DNA from: Cyclobacteriaceae bacterium
Lineage (GTDB): Bacteria > Bacteroidota > Bacteroidia > Cytophagales > Cyclobacteriaceae
NCBI GenBank assembly: GCA_019638285.1
Contig: JAHBUB010000004.1
Location: forward strand, 113,785-177,784
Direction of reading: 5' to 3'
Length of the DNA stretch: 64,000 bases
Under the pieces are notes generated by a model. That model did not search any database and had not been told where the DNA came from. It saw only the letters and a program-made list of their open reading frames with translations. Below, piece by piece: positions 28,711 to 36,949 of the stretch (position 1 is the first letter of the stretch; each line of letters starts with the position of its first letter). The position numbers and the translations under genes were made by a program.

Positions 28711-29838
28711 TTACGAAAAGTACTCTTTCATACGCTCAAAAAAGCCCTTATCATTTGCGTCAGCTTGAGGTTGGAAATGAGGTGCATCTCTAAGACTCTC
28801 TAGTTTTGCTTTTTCTTCAGCATTGAGTTTTTTGGGAACCCATACATTTACGTAAATAAGTTGATCACCAGTACTGTAGCCATTGATGTCTTTTATGCCT
28901 TTTCCCCTGAGTCTGAGCATTTTGCCACTTTGTGTGCCTGGCTCAATCTTTATTCGAACTTTGCCACCAATGGATGGTATTTCTACAGAGGTGCCCAGGG
29001 CCGCATCTACGAAACTGAGATACATGTCATAAATTATATTGTTTCCATCACGCTTAAGTACTTTATCCTCTTGCTCTTCTACAAGAATGAGCAAATCACC
29101 AGCCACCCCTCCACCGGGAGCATCATTTCCTTTGCCCGACATGGAAAGTTGCATACCCTCACTTACTCCTGCAGGAATTTTTATGGTAATGAGTTCTTCT
29201 TTTGACTGAAGGCCGGAGCTGTCAATGCCGGGAGGCCTTTGGTCTATCAACTGGCCAGCACCACCGCAACTTGGACACGCTGAGGTAGACACCATTTGTC
29301 CAAGCATAGTGTTGACCACTTTGCGCACCTGGCCGGTACCACCACACGTCTGGCAATTTTTGAAAGTGACACCATCGGCTTTTACCAAGCGATGCACTTT
29401 TATTTTTTTCTCTACTCCATTGGCAACCTCTTCCAACGAAAGCTTGAGCTTTATCCTTAGGTTAGATCCTTTGCGCTGGCGCGACCGAGAACCCCCTCCA
29501 CCGAAGAAACTATCAAACGGACTTCCACCTCCCCCTCCACCGCCAAAAATGTCTCCAAATTGACTAAAGATATCATCCATGTTCATCTCATGTCCCTGGA
29601 ATCCACCTCTGCCTTGCCGCGCATGCCCAAACCGGTCATACTGTTTGCGCTTGTCCTGATCCCTGAGGACTTCATAAGCCTCGGCTGCTTCCTTAAATTT
29701 TTCTTCTGAGGCCTTATCTCCAGGGTTTTTATCCGGATGAAATTGAATAGCTACTTTGCGATAAGCTTTTTTTATCTCCTCTGCAGAAGCACTCTTGCTT
29801 ACGCCCAATATCTCGTAGTAATCGCGTTTTGTTGACAT
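28711..29838 (-). CDS. dnaJ: Molecular chaperone DnaJ with a single zinc site
   Basis: DnaJ delivers substrates to DnaK and stimulates its ATPase. The J domain (about 5-70) has the HPD motif at 34-36, and a Gly/Phe-rich linker follows (about 70-118). The zinc domain is unusual: only two CxxCxGxG motifs, CQTCGGTGQ (Cys162/165) and CPSCGGAGQ (Cys188/191), remain of the usual four. The first and fourth, which form zinc site I, are replaced by [13 protein letters not shown] and [12 protein letters not shown]. The C-terminal substrate domains are intact (375 residues). It follows grpE by 16 bases. Confidence 0.93.
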   Translation of the reverse strand: MSTKRDYYEILGVSKSASAEEIKKAYRKVAIQFHPDKNPGDKASEEKFKEAAEAYEVLRDQDKRKQYDRFGHARQGRGGFQGHEMNMDDIFSQFGDIFGGGGGGGSPFDSFFGGGGSRSRQRKGSNLRIKLKLSLEEVANGVEKKIKVHRLVKADGVTFKNCQTCGGTGQVRKVVNTMLGQMVSTSACPSCGGAGQLIDQRPPGIDSSGLQSKEELITIKIPAGVSEGMQLSMSGKGNDAPGGGVAGDLLILVEEQEDKVLKRDGNNIIYDMYLSFVDAALGTSVEIPSIGGKVRIKIEPGTQSGKMLRLRGKGIKDINGYSTGDQLIYVNVWVPKKLNAEEKAKLESLRDAPHFQPQADANDKGFFERMKEYFS

Positions 29839-29854
29839 GGGTAGATGTTTGTTT

Positions 29855-30454
29855 TTAGTTGCCGATTACTACTTTGGCAAAACGAATGACCTTATCGTTT
29901 AACAAGTAACCTTTTTCGATAACGTCTACAATTTTTCCTTTCATTGATTCGCTCGGTGAGGGCGCATGTGTAATGGCTTCGTGAAAATCAGGATTAAAAT
30001 CAGTGCCTTGGCCAATCTCCATCACCTTCACACCGTACTGGTTCAGTATTTTCTCTGACTTACTTTTAATCAACAGGAATCCTTCAATAGCAGGGTTTCC
30101 TCCGCCTGGGTATGATTTCTCAGCCCTTTCGAAATCATCCAGAATGGGAAGCAATGAAACAATGAGCTGTTCATTTGCATTTTGAATGAGCTCAAGTTTC
30201 TCTCTGGAAGTTCTTCTTCTGTGATTGTCAAATTCGGCATATAAACGTACATATTTGTCTTTTGCCTCTGCCAAATCGTCCTGAAGTTTCTTAAAAGGAT
30301 CTTGCTCGAACTCAGCATTCTCTTCTTCAGAAAGTTGAGAATCAATTTTTTTGTCCACGTTAAGAGAAGATTCGTCTACTAATTCTTCTTTTTTATCAAT
30401 TTGCTCTTCTGATTGTCTATTCTTTTCCATTGCTGATTGTATCAAATCAGGCAT
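29855..30454 (-). CDS. grpE: Nucleotide exchange factor GrpE
   Basis: GrpE promotes ADP release from DnaK. The 199-residue protein has a long acidic, disordered N-terminal region (about 10-50), a coiled-coil helix ([29 protein letters not shown]), and the C-terminal beta domain ([39 protein letters not shown]). Both conserved blocks are complete. An ATG eight codons downstream is an alternative start. It is the first gene of grpE-dnaJ and is preceded by a 23-base palindrome at 30482-30504. Confidence 0.93.
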   Translation of the reverse strand: MPDLIQSAMEKNRQSEEQIDKKEELVDESSLNVDKKIDSQLSEEENAEFEQDPFKKLQDDLAEAKDKYVRLYAEFDNHRRRTSREKLELIQNANEQLIVSLLPILDDFERAEKSYPGGGNPAIEGFLLIKSKSEKILNQYGVKVMEIGQGTDFNPDFHEAITHAPSPSESMKGKIVDVIEKGYLLNDKVIRFAKVVIGN

Positions 30455-30481
30455 AATGACAACAATTTTGCCAATGTTAAG

Positions 30482-30504
30482 AATGGTGTCATAATGACAC
30501 CATT
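30482..30504. promoter_or_regulatory. 23-base perfect palindrome upstream of grpE
   Basis: Arms AATGGTGTCAT (30482-30492) and ATGACACCATT (30494-30504) are perfectly symmetrical about an A. The element sits 28 bases before the grpE ATG and 9 bases after the obgE stop. It abuts a near-match -7 box (TAACATTG on minus, 30472-30479), the geometry expected of a repressor operator. It is not a CIRCE element and has no T-run for a terminator. An operator role is my inference. Confidence 0.5.
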
Positions 30505-30512
30505 GGAGTGTT

Positions 30513-31505
30513 CTACTTATGGAGGTTTTGCCAGATAATATCTTTTAACTCTGTAATTCCCTGATTGGTTATGGCACTGATGAAAACGGTTGGCAGCTCG
30601 GTCGGAACTTCTTTTGACAGCGCCTCTTTGAGTTCTTCGTCAAGCATATCAGATTTTGTAATCGCCAGTATGCGTTTTTTGTCAAGCAGCTCCGGATTGT
30701 ATTTTCTTAATTCATTCAACAGAATGGCAAATTCTTTTTTGATATCGTTTGCATCGGAGGGGACAAGAAACAGCAATAATGAATTTCTCTCAATGTGCTT
30801 TAGAAATCTTATTCCAAGACCCCTGCCGTCAGACGCACCTTCAATAATTCCGGGAATGTCGGCCATGACAAATGATTTATTGTCTCGATAAGCGACCACG
30901 CCCAGATTGGGAGTAAGCGTAGTGAATGCGTAATCGGCAATTTTTGGCTTTGCGGCTGAGACTACGGAGAGTAGCGTTGATTTTCCCGCATTTGGAAATC
31001 CTACCAGCCCGACATCAGCCAGTAATTTCAACTCAAGTATTATCCACTCCTCGATACCTGGTTCACCGGGCTGTGCATGTGTGGGGGTCTGATTGGTAGA
31101 GTTGGCAAAGAATGCGTTGCCTTTTCCTCCCCTTCCGCCTTGTGTTAAAATTATTTTCTGTCCGTCTTCGGTTATTTCACAAATAAATTCGTTCGTATCG
31201 GCTCTTTTTGCAATGGTACCAAGTGGTACTTCAATAATTTCGTCTTTACCGTCAGCACCTGTTCTATTTTGTTCTTCACCCCCATTTCCATCAGCAGCGA
31301 TAATGTGTTTTCTGAATTTTAAATGCAATAACGTCCAAAGTTGGGCATTGCCTCGTAGGATAATATGACCCCCTCTTCCGCCATTGCCACCATCCGGCCC
31401 GCCTTTACTGGTTATTTTATCACGATGAAAATGAAGAAAGCCAGCGCCTCCTTTACCGGATCGGGAATTAAATTTTATGTAATCAATAAAGTTGGGGGAC
31501 GCCAC
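30513..31505 (-). CDS. obgE: Obg family GTPase
   Basis: ObgE/CgtA is an essential GTPase of large ribosomal subunit assembly. The N-terminal glycine-rich Obg domain ([17 protein letters not shown], then [12 protein letters not shown]) and the G domain with [11 protein letters not shown] (about 165-175), DIPGIIEGA and TKSDML are present. It is 330 residues, without the variable C-terminal OCT extension. The start is the GTG at 31505, which gives the conserved N-terminus. It lies 20 bases after adk on the minus strand. Confidence 0.95.
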   Translation of the reverse strand: MASPNFIDYIKFNSRSGKGGAGFLHFHRDKITSKGGPDGGNGGRGGHIILRGNAQLWTLLHLKFRKHIIAADGNGGEEQNRTGADGKDEIIEVPLGTIAKRADTNEFICEITEDGQKIILTQGGRGGKGNAFFANSTNQTPTHAQPGEPGIEEWIILELKLLADVGLVGFPNAGKSTLLSVVSAAKPKIADYAFTTLTPNLGVVAYRDNKSFVMADIPGIIEGASDGRGLGIRFLKHIERNSLLLFLVPSDANDIKKEFAILLNELRKYNPELLDKKRILAITKSDMLDEELKEALSKEVPTELPTVFISAITNQGITELKDIIWQNLHK

Positions 31506-31525
31506 GTTGGTATGTTGAGTGCAGT

Positions 31526-32101
31526 CTAATTTTCTTTTTTGTCAATCACAGAGATAATTTCATTGAATATAGTTTCAATGTCACCTTCTCCATTGATCGT
31601 ATTCAGTCTTCCCTGTTTTTCATAATGGGGAAGCACGTGAATGGTCTTGTTAAAATATTCTGTGATTCTTTTGTTGAGCTTGCTTTCTTCATCATCGGCC
31701 CTGTTTTCGATGGATCTTCTCTTTTCAATCCGTTTTCGTAATTCCTGTTCATTCACATCAAGGGCAATAATAAAGTGGATTGCAGTGTTGTTATTGGCCA
31801 TAAATCTGTCGAGAGCTTCAGCCTGCGCTACAGTTCGCGGAAAGCCATCGAACAAAAAACCTTTGGCGTTCGGATTTTTATCCAACTCTTCTTTAAGCAT
31901 TGAAATGGTGATCTCGTCAGGCACCAGGGCCCCGCTGTTCATTATTTCTTTCACTTTTTCTCCAAGTGGTGTTTGGTTTTTAGTGTGCCACCGAAATAAG
32001 TCGCCTGTGGAGATATGAACAAAACCATATTTTTTAATCAGCTTTTCGCTTTGTGTTCCTTTGCCTGCTCCAGGTGGCCCAAAAAGTACAAGATTGATCA
32101 T
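31526..32101 (-). CDS. adk: Adenylate kinase
   Basis: Adk interconverts ATP + AMP and 2 ADP. The 191-residue protein has the P-loop [10 protein letters not shown] (8-17) and [16 protein letters not shown], the AMP site. The LID region is short ([20 protein letters not shown]) without zinc cysteines, as in the short adenylate kinases of Bacteroidota. It is co-linear with hpt and obgE, a conserved order in this phylum. Confidence 0.95.
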   Translation of the reverse strand: MINLVLFGPPGAGKGTQSEKLIKKYGFVHISTGDLFRWHTKNQTPLGEKVKEIMNSGALVPDEITISMLKEELDKNPNAKGFLFDGFPRTVAQAEALDRFMANNNTAIHFIIALDVNEQELRKRIEKRRSIENRADDEESKLNKRITEYFNKTIHVLPHYEKQGRLNTINGEGDIETIFNEIISVIDKKEN

Positions 32102-32176
32102 TTAAATATTTTAAATTTTAGTTAGTTACTAATTAAAGGGGGACGAAGATAAAGATTCAGCGTTCCAATTACTAAT

Positions 32177-32719
32177 CTACAGTGGGGGTAGTTGCCCCAC
32201 GCATTTATATATGTCCGGTAAATTTCTGCCCCAACCATCATAGTCCAGGCCATAGCCCAAAATAAACTCTTCTTCAATCTCGAATCCGATGTACTTGGGC
32301 TGCACAGTGTGCTCACGTGCTTTGGTTTTGCGAAATAGTGTTACAATCTCCACCGATTTGGTACCAAGGCTTTGCAATTCTTCCAGTACTTTGATGAGGG
32401 TCAATCCGGTACTCATCACGTCTTCAACCAAAATCAAATCCTGATTGAATAAGCTCTCCTGTAATCCAATCAGTGTTTTCAACTGACCAGTACTTGAGGC
32501 GCCTTGCATCGAACTGTGTTTTACAAATGTAATCCTGCAAGGAGTTTTAATACTGCGCGTAAGGTCGGCAGCGAATATGAAAGAGCCGTTAAGAATGGGA
32601 AGAAAAAGCGGATTCTTTCCTTTATAATCTTCATCAATTTGTTTGGCCAGAAGAGCGACTTTATCGGCTATCTTCTCACTTGATGCGAATTTTCGAAATT
32701 CTACGTCTTTTATTTTCAT
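32177..32719 (-). CDS. hpt: Hypoxanthine phosphoribosyltransferase
   Basis: This purine-salvage enzyme joins PRPP with hypoxanthine or guanine. The PRPP-binding motif LILVEDVMSTGLTL (about 95-108) and the purine-specific region FEIEEEFILGYGLDYDGWGRNLP are clear. At 180 residues it is of normal length for Hpt/HGPRT of the HPRTase type. It sits 75 bases upstream of adk. A minus-strand TATTTTTG (32745-32752) may be its -7 box. Confidence 0.93.
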   Translation of the reverse strand: MKIKDVEFRKFASSEKIADKVALLAKQIDEDYKGKNPLFLPILNGSFIFAADLTRSIKTPCRITFVKHSSMQGASSTGQLKTLIGLQESLFNQDLILVEDVMSTGLTLIKVLEELQSLGTKSVEIVTLFRKTKAREHTVQPKYIGFEIEEEFILGYGLDYDGWGRNLPDIYKCVGQLPPL

Positions 32720-32744
32720 TCAACTTCACAGAAGATTGTAGTGG

Positions 32745-32752
32745 CAAAAATA
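32745..32752 (-). promoter_or_regulatory. Candidate -7 element for hpt
   Basis: Minus strand TATTTTTG matches TAnnTTTG, 25 bases before the hpt ATG. No clear -33 partner is present. Confidence 0.3.
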
Positions 32753-32811
32753 TACTTTTCCCTTCATACTCTCTGAAAAAGAACGATACGCATAGCCTTT
32801 AACACACAGGG

Positions 32812-33723
32812 CTACAGGGCTTTCATGAGATATTGATATAATTTTTTCATTGCTGCGATATCATTTTTATGCACCTTTTCATGGGGTGTGTGGGGATCGT
32901 GTGAGGGGGGCCCTACAAAACACCAGTCGATTGGAATTGGCGATCGTTGAAGCTCTCCACCATCACTCGATCCACTACCTTCTACTTCAAGTTGATATTC
33001 AGCTTTGCTCTTTTTGGCCAAATGGATAATATGATCGACATAAGACCTACGCGGAATGTGCTTATCACGCAATGAAATGACAACCCCTTTTCCAAGGGCC
33101 ACTCCATCGGTAGCCCAGGTAACGTCTGAAATGAGTGCTTGATTAACACCCCAGGTATTGTAAATATAATTAGCAAGATATCCCACTGTGCCCCCTCCGT
33201 GTTCTTCCCAACAGGAAAATACAATTACTCCATCTTTCAATTCTTCGGCCACTTTAAGTGCATTATAGATGCCCAATCGATTGTCTAGATAAGGAGATTG
33301 AATAAAATTCTTAGTGTTTCTGAAATTAGGTTTATAGGTAAGATTTGTTCCCCTGTCAATGGCCCTGCCGAACTTATAGAAGGCATGATTGTCTTTATCA
33401 TATTCCAATTCGCACTCCACATCTCCTTTGCTGTCGTGGCCAACAAGTTGTGTGCCTACTTCTGCCTCGGGACTTCCAATGGGTAATAATTGATTGAAAT
33501 AGCGAACACTAAATCCAATCGAGTCCATATGTGCAAAAATGGCAGTTCTTGGTTTTCCGAACTTGAGCATAAGGCAATCTTGAAATTCATTTCCCTCAAT
33601 TATTTCTGGTGTGGTTTTCCATTTTTTTGAGTGCTGTTCAACGTATTTCAACAAATAATCTTTCATGGGTGCTTCAGAACCAGATGGCGCATGTATCTGG
33701 CACAATTCTTTCAGTAGATTCAT
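32812..33723 (-). CDS. M42-like metallopeptidase
   Basis: This cytosolic zinc/cobalt aminopeptidase-like protein has 303 residues. The M42 metal ligands can be traced: His65 in FAHMDSIGF, Asp147 in SPYLDNRLG, Glu173-Glu174 in CWEEHGGG, Asp200 in ALISDV and His278 in DPHTPHE. The insert domain between the first and second ligands is about 80 residues. The enzyme is shorter than typical M42 members (about 350). The protein is likely active as all ligands are present, but substrate is unknown. It begins the ten-gene leftward run. Confidence 0.83.
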   Translation of the reverse strand: MNLLKELCQIHAPSGSEAPMKDYLLKYVEQHSKKWKTTPEIIEGNEFQDCLMLKFGKPRTAIFAHMDSIGFSVRYFNQLLPIGSPEAEVGTQLVGHDSKGDVECELEYDKDNHAFYKFGRAIDRGTNLTYKPNFRNTKNFIQSPYLDNRLGIYNALKVAEELKDGVIVFSCWEEHGGGTVGYLANYIYNTWGVNQALISDVTWATDGVALGKGVVISLRDKHIPRRSYVDHIIHLAKKSKAEYQLEVEGSGSSDGGELQRSPIPIDWCFVGPPSHDPHTPHEKVHKNDIAAMKKLYQYLMKAL

Positions 33724-33984
33724 AAGAACAAGGAAATAGAAAATGAAGGTAATAAAAAAGTTAAATCAGCTCTAAACATTTTTCTGGCAGCTTTATTTCA
33801 GATTTTCATTAGAAAATAGGTTTTTATTTTTTGTTTTTAGAAGCAAAGCTATCATTAGAAAATGAAGAAATTTCATGTTCTACCTGATTGATGACTTTGA
33901 AAGGAAAAATTTGAATGAACCCTTTATGTCATTCCTGATTAGAGATGCAGTAGATTTGAGCTTTGGTTAAAAATATAGTGATTT
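33724..33984. other. Intergenic region with an 11-base direct repeat
   Basis: No gene is seen in this AT-rich divergent spacer. CATTAGAAAAT occurs twice (33807-33817 and 33853-33863), and a TAGATTTG -7 element lies at 33951-33958. I attach no function to the repeat. Confidence 0.4.
33951..33958 (+). promoter_or_regulatory. Candidate -7 element for the small multidrug-export-like gene
   Basis: TAGATTTG matches TAnnTTTG and lies 26 bases before the ATG at 33985. A TTTG at standard -33 spacing is not found. Confidence 0.35.
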
Positions 33985-34443
33985 ATGTTGGAGGAGTTGT
34001 TAAAGGCGATACCGGTTTTGTTTTCGAGTATGGTGAAATTTGTTTTGGGACCTTTTAGTGGTTTCGCTGCTGGCCTCAATCCTGTTACTACTATTTTAGC
34101 TACTGTTATTGGTTCTATGAGCAGTGTTTTTGCTTTTACTTTTTTTGGTGAATGGTTAAGAGCCAAGGTACTAAATCGACTGGGGGGTAAGAAGAAAAAA
34201 TTCACAACGAACAGTCGCAAATTTGTGACCATTTGGAAGAAATACGGGATGGTAGGAGTAGCAGCACTCATGCCCATATTGCTTACACCAATTGGCGGAA
34301 CATTACTTGCTGTAGGCTTTGGGGCACCCAGGAGTAAAATAATCTTTTACATGTTTATCAGTGCTTCTGCCTGGGCTGTTGTTTTTACTTTCGCTATTTA
34401 CGAGTTTGGAAAGGCAGTGTTCCCTGATTTTGTGAAGCCTTAG
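33985..34443 (+). CDS. Small membrane protein of the small multidrug export family
   Basis: The 152-residue protein has four hydrophobic segments (about 12-35, 38-58, 92-112 and 120-145) and a basic loop GGKKKKFTTNSRKF between them. VGVAALMPILLTPIGGTLLAVGFG, positioned at about 95-118, matches the Sm_multidrug_ex (PF06695) fold, related to DedA. The family name is historical; actual transport of drugs is not established. It overlaps the convergent sdaA stop by 4 bases. Confidence 0.75.
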   Translation: MLEELLKAIPVLFSSMVKFVLGPFSGFAAGLNPVTTILATVIGSMSSVFAFTFFGEWLRAKVLNRLGGKKKKFTTNSRKFVTIWKKYGMVGVAALMPILLTPIGGTLLAVGFGAPRSKIIFYMFISASAWAVVFTFAIYEFGKAVFPDFVKP

Positions 34444-35339
34444 GATTCGTCCGGTAAAATTTCAATATCGCGGATCAAAACTCTTTTTGAAATGGCCTTT
34501 CCTGTTTTGGTCGCGGCCAATCCACCCAATGCTGTTTCTTTGTAACGCGTTTCCATGCTAGATCCAATTTCACCCATGGCCTCCACTACTTCGTCTACTG
34601 GGATTACACTGCTTACATTGGCCAATGCGATTTGAGCAGAGCTATTGGCAATAGCAGCAGCACTGGCATTGCGCACCACACAAGGAATTTCAACAAGGCC
34701 AGCCACAGGATCACAAACTAAGCCCAGCATACACTGAATGGTAATCGCCACGGCATTAAAAACCTGAGTCGTGTCACCATCAAGACAATAAACAATGGCG
34801 CCTGAGCCCATTGCCGCAGCGGTTCCAGTCTCCGCCTGGCAGCCTCCTACAGCACCTGCAATGGAGGCTTTTTGTTCCATAATCAATACGATGCCTGCGG
34901 CCAGTAACATGGCCTCTAAAATCTTTTTATCGGGTACATCGTGAATTTCTTGCAACGTGTATAAAACGCCAGGCATGATGCCACTGGCCCCCGCGGTAGG
35001 TGCTGCCACTATTCTGCCCATACAAGAGTTTACTTCTTTAGCCGCAAGCGCCCGTGAGATCAAGTTTTGAAATTCTTTTGAAAGCACAGTGACTTTGTGA
35101 TTGTATACTTTTTTGGCTCCGTTGTTGATCATACCAGATCGGGAAGTCATGTCCTCCACCAGCCCGGTTTGCACTGCATCTTTCATTACTTCCCAAGCTT
35201 GCCCCAGCCCTTCCCAAATCCTTTCTTCTGTTCTTCCTTTTTGTTCGATTTCATAATCGATTACTGCCTGTACCAATGAAACTTTATTAGTATCACTGTA
35301 TTTTTTCCATCCCTCAAATGAATCAAATAAAAAGCCCAT
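34440..35339 (-). CDS. sdaA: L-serine dehydratase, iron-sulfur-dependent, alpha subunit
   Basis: SdaA converts L-serine to pyruvate and ammonia using a [4Fe-4S] cluster. The 299-residue protein is the alpha domain: SCMGRIVAAPTAGASGIMPG (about 105-124), GGCQAETGTAAAM and LVCDPVAGLVEIPC provide the cysteine ligands and the conserved Gly-rich loops. The beta subunit (SdaB-type N-terminal domain) is not adjacent, so it is either elsewhere or the protein works alone. GcvP, which draws on the same serine/glycine pool, lies 1.6 kb away. The stop overlaps that of the upstream convergent gene. Confidence 0.92.
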   Translation of the reverse strand: MGFLFDSFEGWKKYSDTNKVSLVQAVIDYEIEQKGRTEERIWEGLGQAWEVMKDAVQTGLVEDMTSRSGMINNGAKKVYNHKVTVLSKEFQNLISRALAAKEVNSCMGRIVAAPTAGASGIMPGVLYTLQEIHDVPDKKILEAMLLAAGIVLIMEQKASIAGAVGGCQAETGTAAAMGSGAIVYCLDGDTTQVFNAVAITIQCMLGLVCDPVAGLVEIPCVVRNASAAAIANSSAQIALANVSSVIPVDEVVEAMGEIGSSMETRYKETALGGLAATKTGKAISKRVLIRDIEILPDES

Positions 35340-35491
35340 AATTTTTTGCGATTAAGACTCAAAGTTGATGTTTTTAACAATGGTATTCAAACTGACAGGT
35401 GGAAACCCAGGGTGCTGAGAAGATCATTTAAACACAAGTGTGGAAAATCGACTATCTTGAATCTCCTTAATGATTAATAAATGTTGTGAAT

Positions 35492-36865
35492 ATGAAAGGA
35501 TTCCTTGTTGTCGCCCTGGTCTCTATGATTTCTATACAGGCCGTAAGTCAGAACAGTGATGAAGCACAAATAAAAAAAATATTTGATACTGCTCTTAGCG
35601 ATGGTCAGTCGTACGAGATGCTTAAATACCTAACTACAAATGTGGGCCAGCGGCTTTCCGGCTCTGCAGGAGCGGCAGCGGGAGTAGAATGGAGCAGGGA
35701 AAAAATGAAGTCTTATGGGTTTGACTCGGTATGGTTACAACCTGTAATGGTACCTCATTGGGTGCGAGGAGAAAAAGAAATAGCACGCATTGTCAATTCC
35801 AAAATGGGCAATATGGATGTAAACATTTGCTCACTAGGAGGAAGTGTGGGGACAGGACCAGGGGGAATAAATGCCCAGGTAGTAGAAGTTAAAAATTTCG
35901 AAGAATTGAAAGCGTTGGGGACGAAGAATGTACAGGGTAAAATTGTTTTTTTTAGTCGCCCAATGGATCCTACCCATGTGGACACATTTGAGGCCTATGG
36001 AGGAGCAGTAGACCAACGAGGGGCTGGAGCCTCTGAGGCCGCCAAATACGGAGCTGTTGCTGCAGTAGTGCGCTCAATGGGTTCCAATCTGGAAGACTAT
36101 CCACATACAGGTGGTATGCATTATGCTCCTGGCATTAAAAAAATACCATCGGTAGCTATTAGCACGCTACATGCGGAGTTATTAAGCAAACTTTTGAAGC
36201 AGGATAATGGTCTCAGGTTTTACTTGGAAACATATAGCGAAACATTCGAAGACGCCCCATCCTTTAATGTGATTGGTGAATTGAAAGGCACGGAGCGCCC
36301 GGAAGAAATCATTGTGGTGGGAGGTCACTTAGATTCATGGGATTTGGCACAAGGCGCCCATGATGATGGTGCGGGTTGTGTACAATCCATTGAAGTGTTG
36401 CGCATTTTTAAAAGTTTGGGTTACAAACCCAAGCGTACAATTCGTGCTGTGATGTTTATGAATGAAGAAAATGGATTGCGTGGAGGGGCAAAGTATGCAG
36501 AGCTGGCTTTGCAGAATAAGGAAAAGCACATTGCTGCCATCGAATCTGATCGAGGAGGATTTACACCTCGTGGCTTTACGATGACTGCCCCGCAGAAGGT
36601 AAAGGATAAAGTGAAAAGCTGGAAGCCCTTATTGGAATCATACGGGCTTACTGATTTTGACCAAGAAGGAGGTGGAGCAGATATTGGACCCTTAGGAGAG
36701 CAAGGTGTGCCAGTGATGGAATTCCTACCAGACTCTCAACGATATTTTAGTTACCATCACACCGAGCAGGATACATTTGACAAAGTAGATAAACGCGAAT
36801 TGGAATTGGGGGCCGCCTCTATGGCAGCAATGGTATATTTGATTGATCGGTATGGGTTGAAATAA
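35492..36865 (+). CDS. M28 family peptidase (exported)
   Basis: This is an exported zinc peptidase with 457 residues. A signal peptide (MKGFLVVALVSMISIQAVS) precedes a PA-type inserted domain (about 130-240). The catalytic domain has the M28 ligands: VVGGHLDSWD (His, Asp), GAHDDGAGC (bridging Asp), FMNEENGLRG (Glu-Glu), ESDRGG (Asp) and SYHHTEQDTFDKVD (final His). The ATG at 35492 is preferred to the in-frame GTG two codons upstream. Periplasmic amino- or carboxypeptidase activity on peptides is the family expectation. It is followed by a bidirectional terminator. Confidence 0.9.
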   Translation: MKGFLVVALVSMISIQAVSQNSDEAQIKKIFDTALSDGQSYEMLKYLTTNVGQRLSGSAGAAAGVEWSREKMKSYGFDSVWLQPVMVPHWVRGEKEIARIVNSKMGNMDVNICSLGGSVGTGPGGINAQVVEVKNFEELKALGTKNVQGKIVFFSRPMDPTHVDTFEAYGGAVDQRGAGASEAAKYGAVAAVVRSMGSNLEDYPHTGGMHYAPGIKKIPSVAISTLHAELLSKLLKQDNGLRFYLETYSETFEDAPSFNVIGELKGTERPEEIIVVGGHLDSWDLAQGAHDDGAGCVQSIEVLRIFKSLGYKPKRTIRAVMFMNEENGLRGGAKYAELALQNKEKHIAAIESDRGGFTPRGFTMTAPQKVKDKVKSWKPLLESYGLTDFDQEGGGADIGPLGEQGVPVMEFLPDSQRYFSYHHTEQDTFDKVDKRELELGAASMAAMVYLIDRYGLK

Positions 36866-36902
36866 TGTTGGGCAGGCTTAATGGGAGGGAATAATAAATC
36901 AT

Positions 36903-36930
36903 AAAAAAAGGCCTAAAAAGGCCTTTTTTT
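36903..36930. terminator. Bidirectional terminator between M28 peptidase and gcvP
   Basis: AAAAAAAGGCC (36903-36913) pairs with GGCCTTTTTTT (36920-36930) around TAAAAA. The A/T tracts serve both convergent genes. Confidence 0.88.
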
Positions 36931-36949
36931 ATTTTGTCAGTGTTTGAAT

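Noticed and set aside
33807-33863. Two copies of CATTAGAAAAT as a possible attachment or repeat site
   Set aside because: Only 11 bases and AT-rich, with no mobile gene nearby; compatible with chance.
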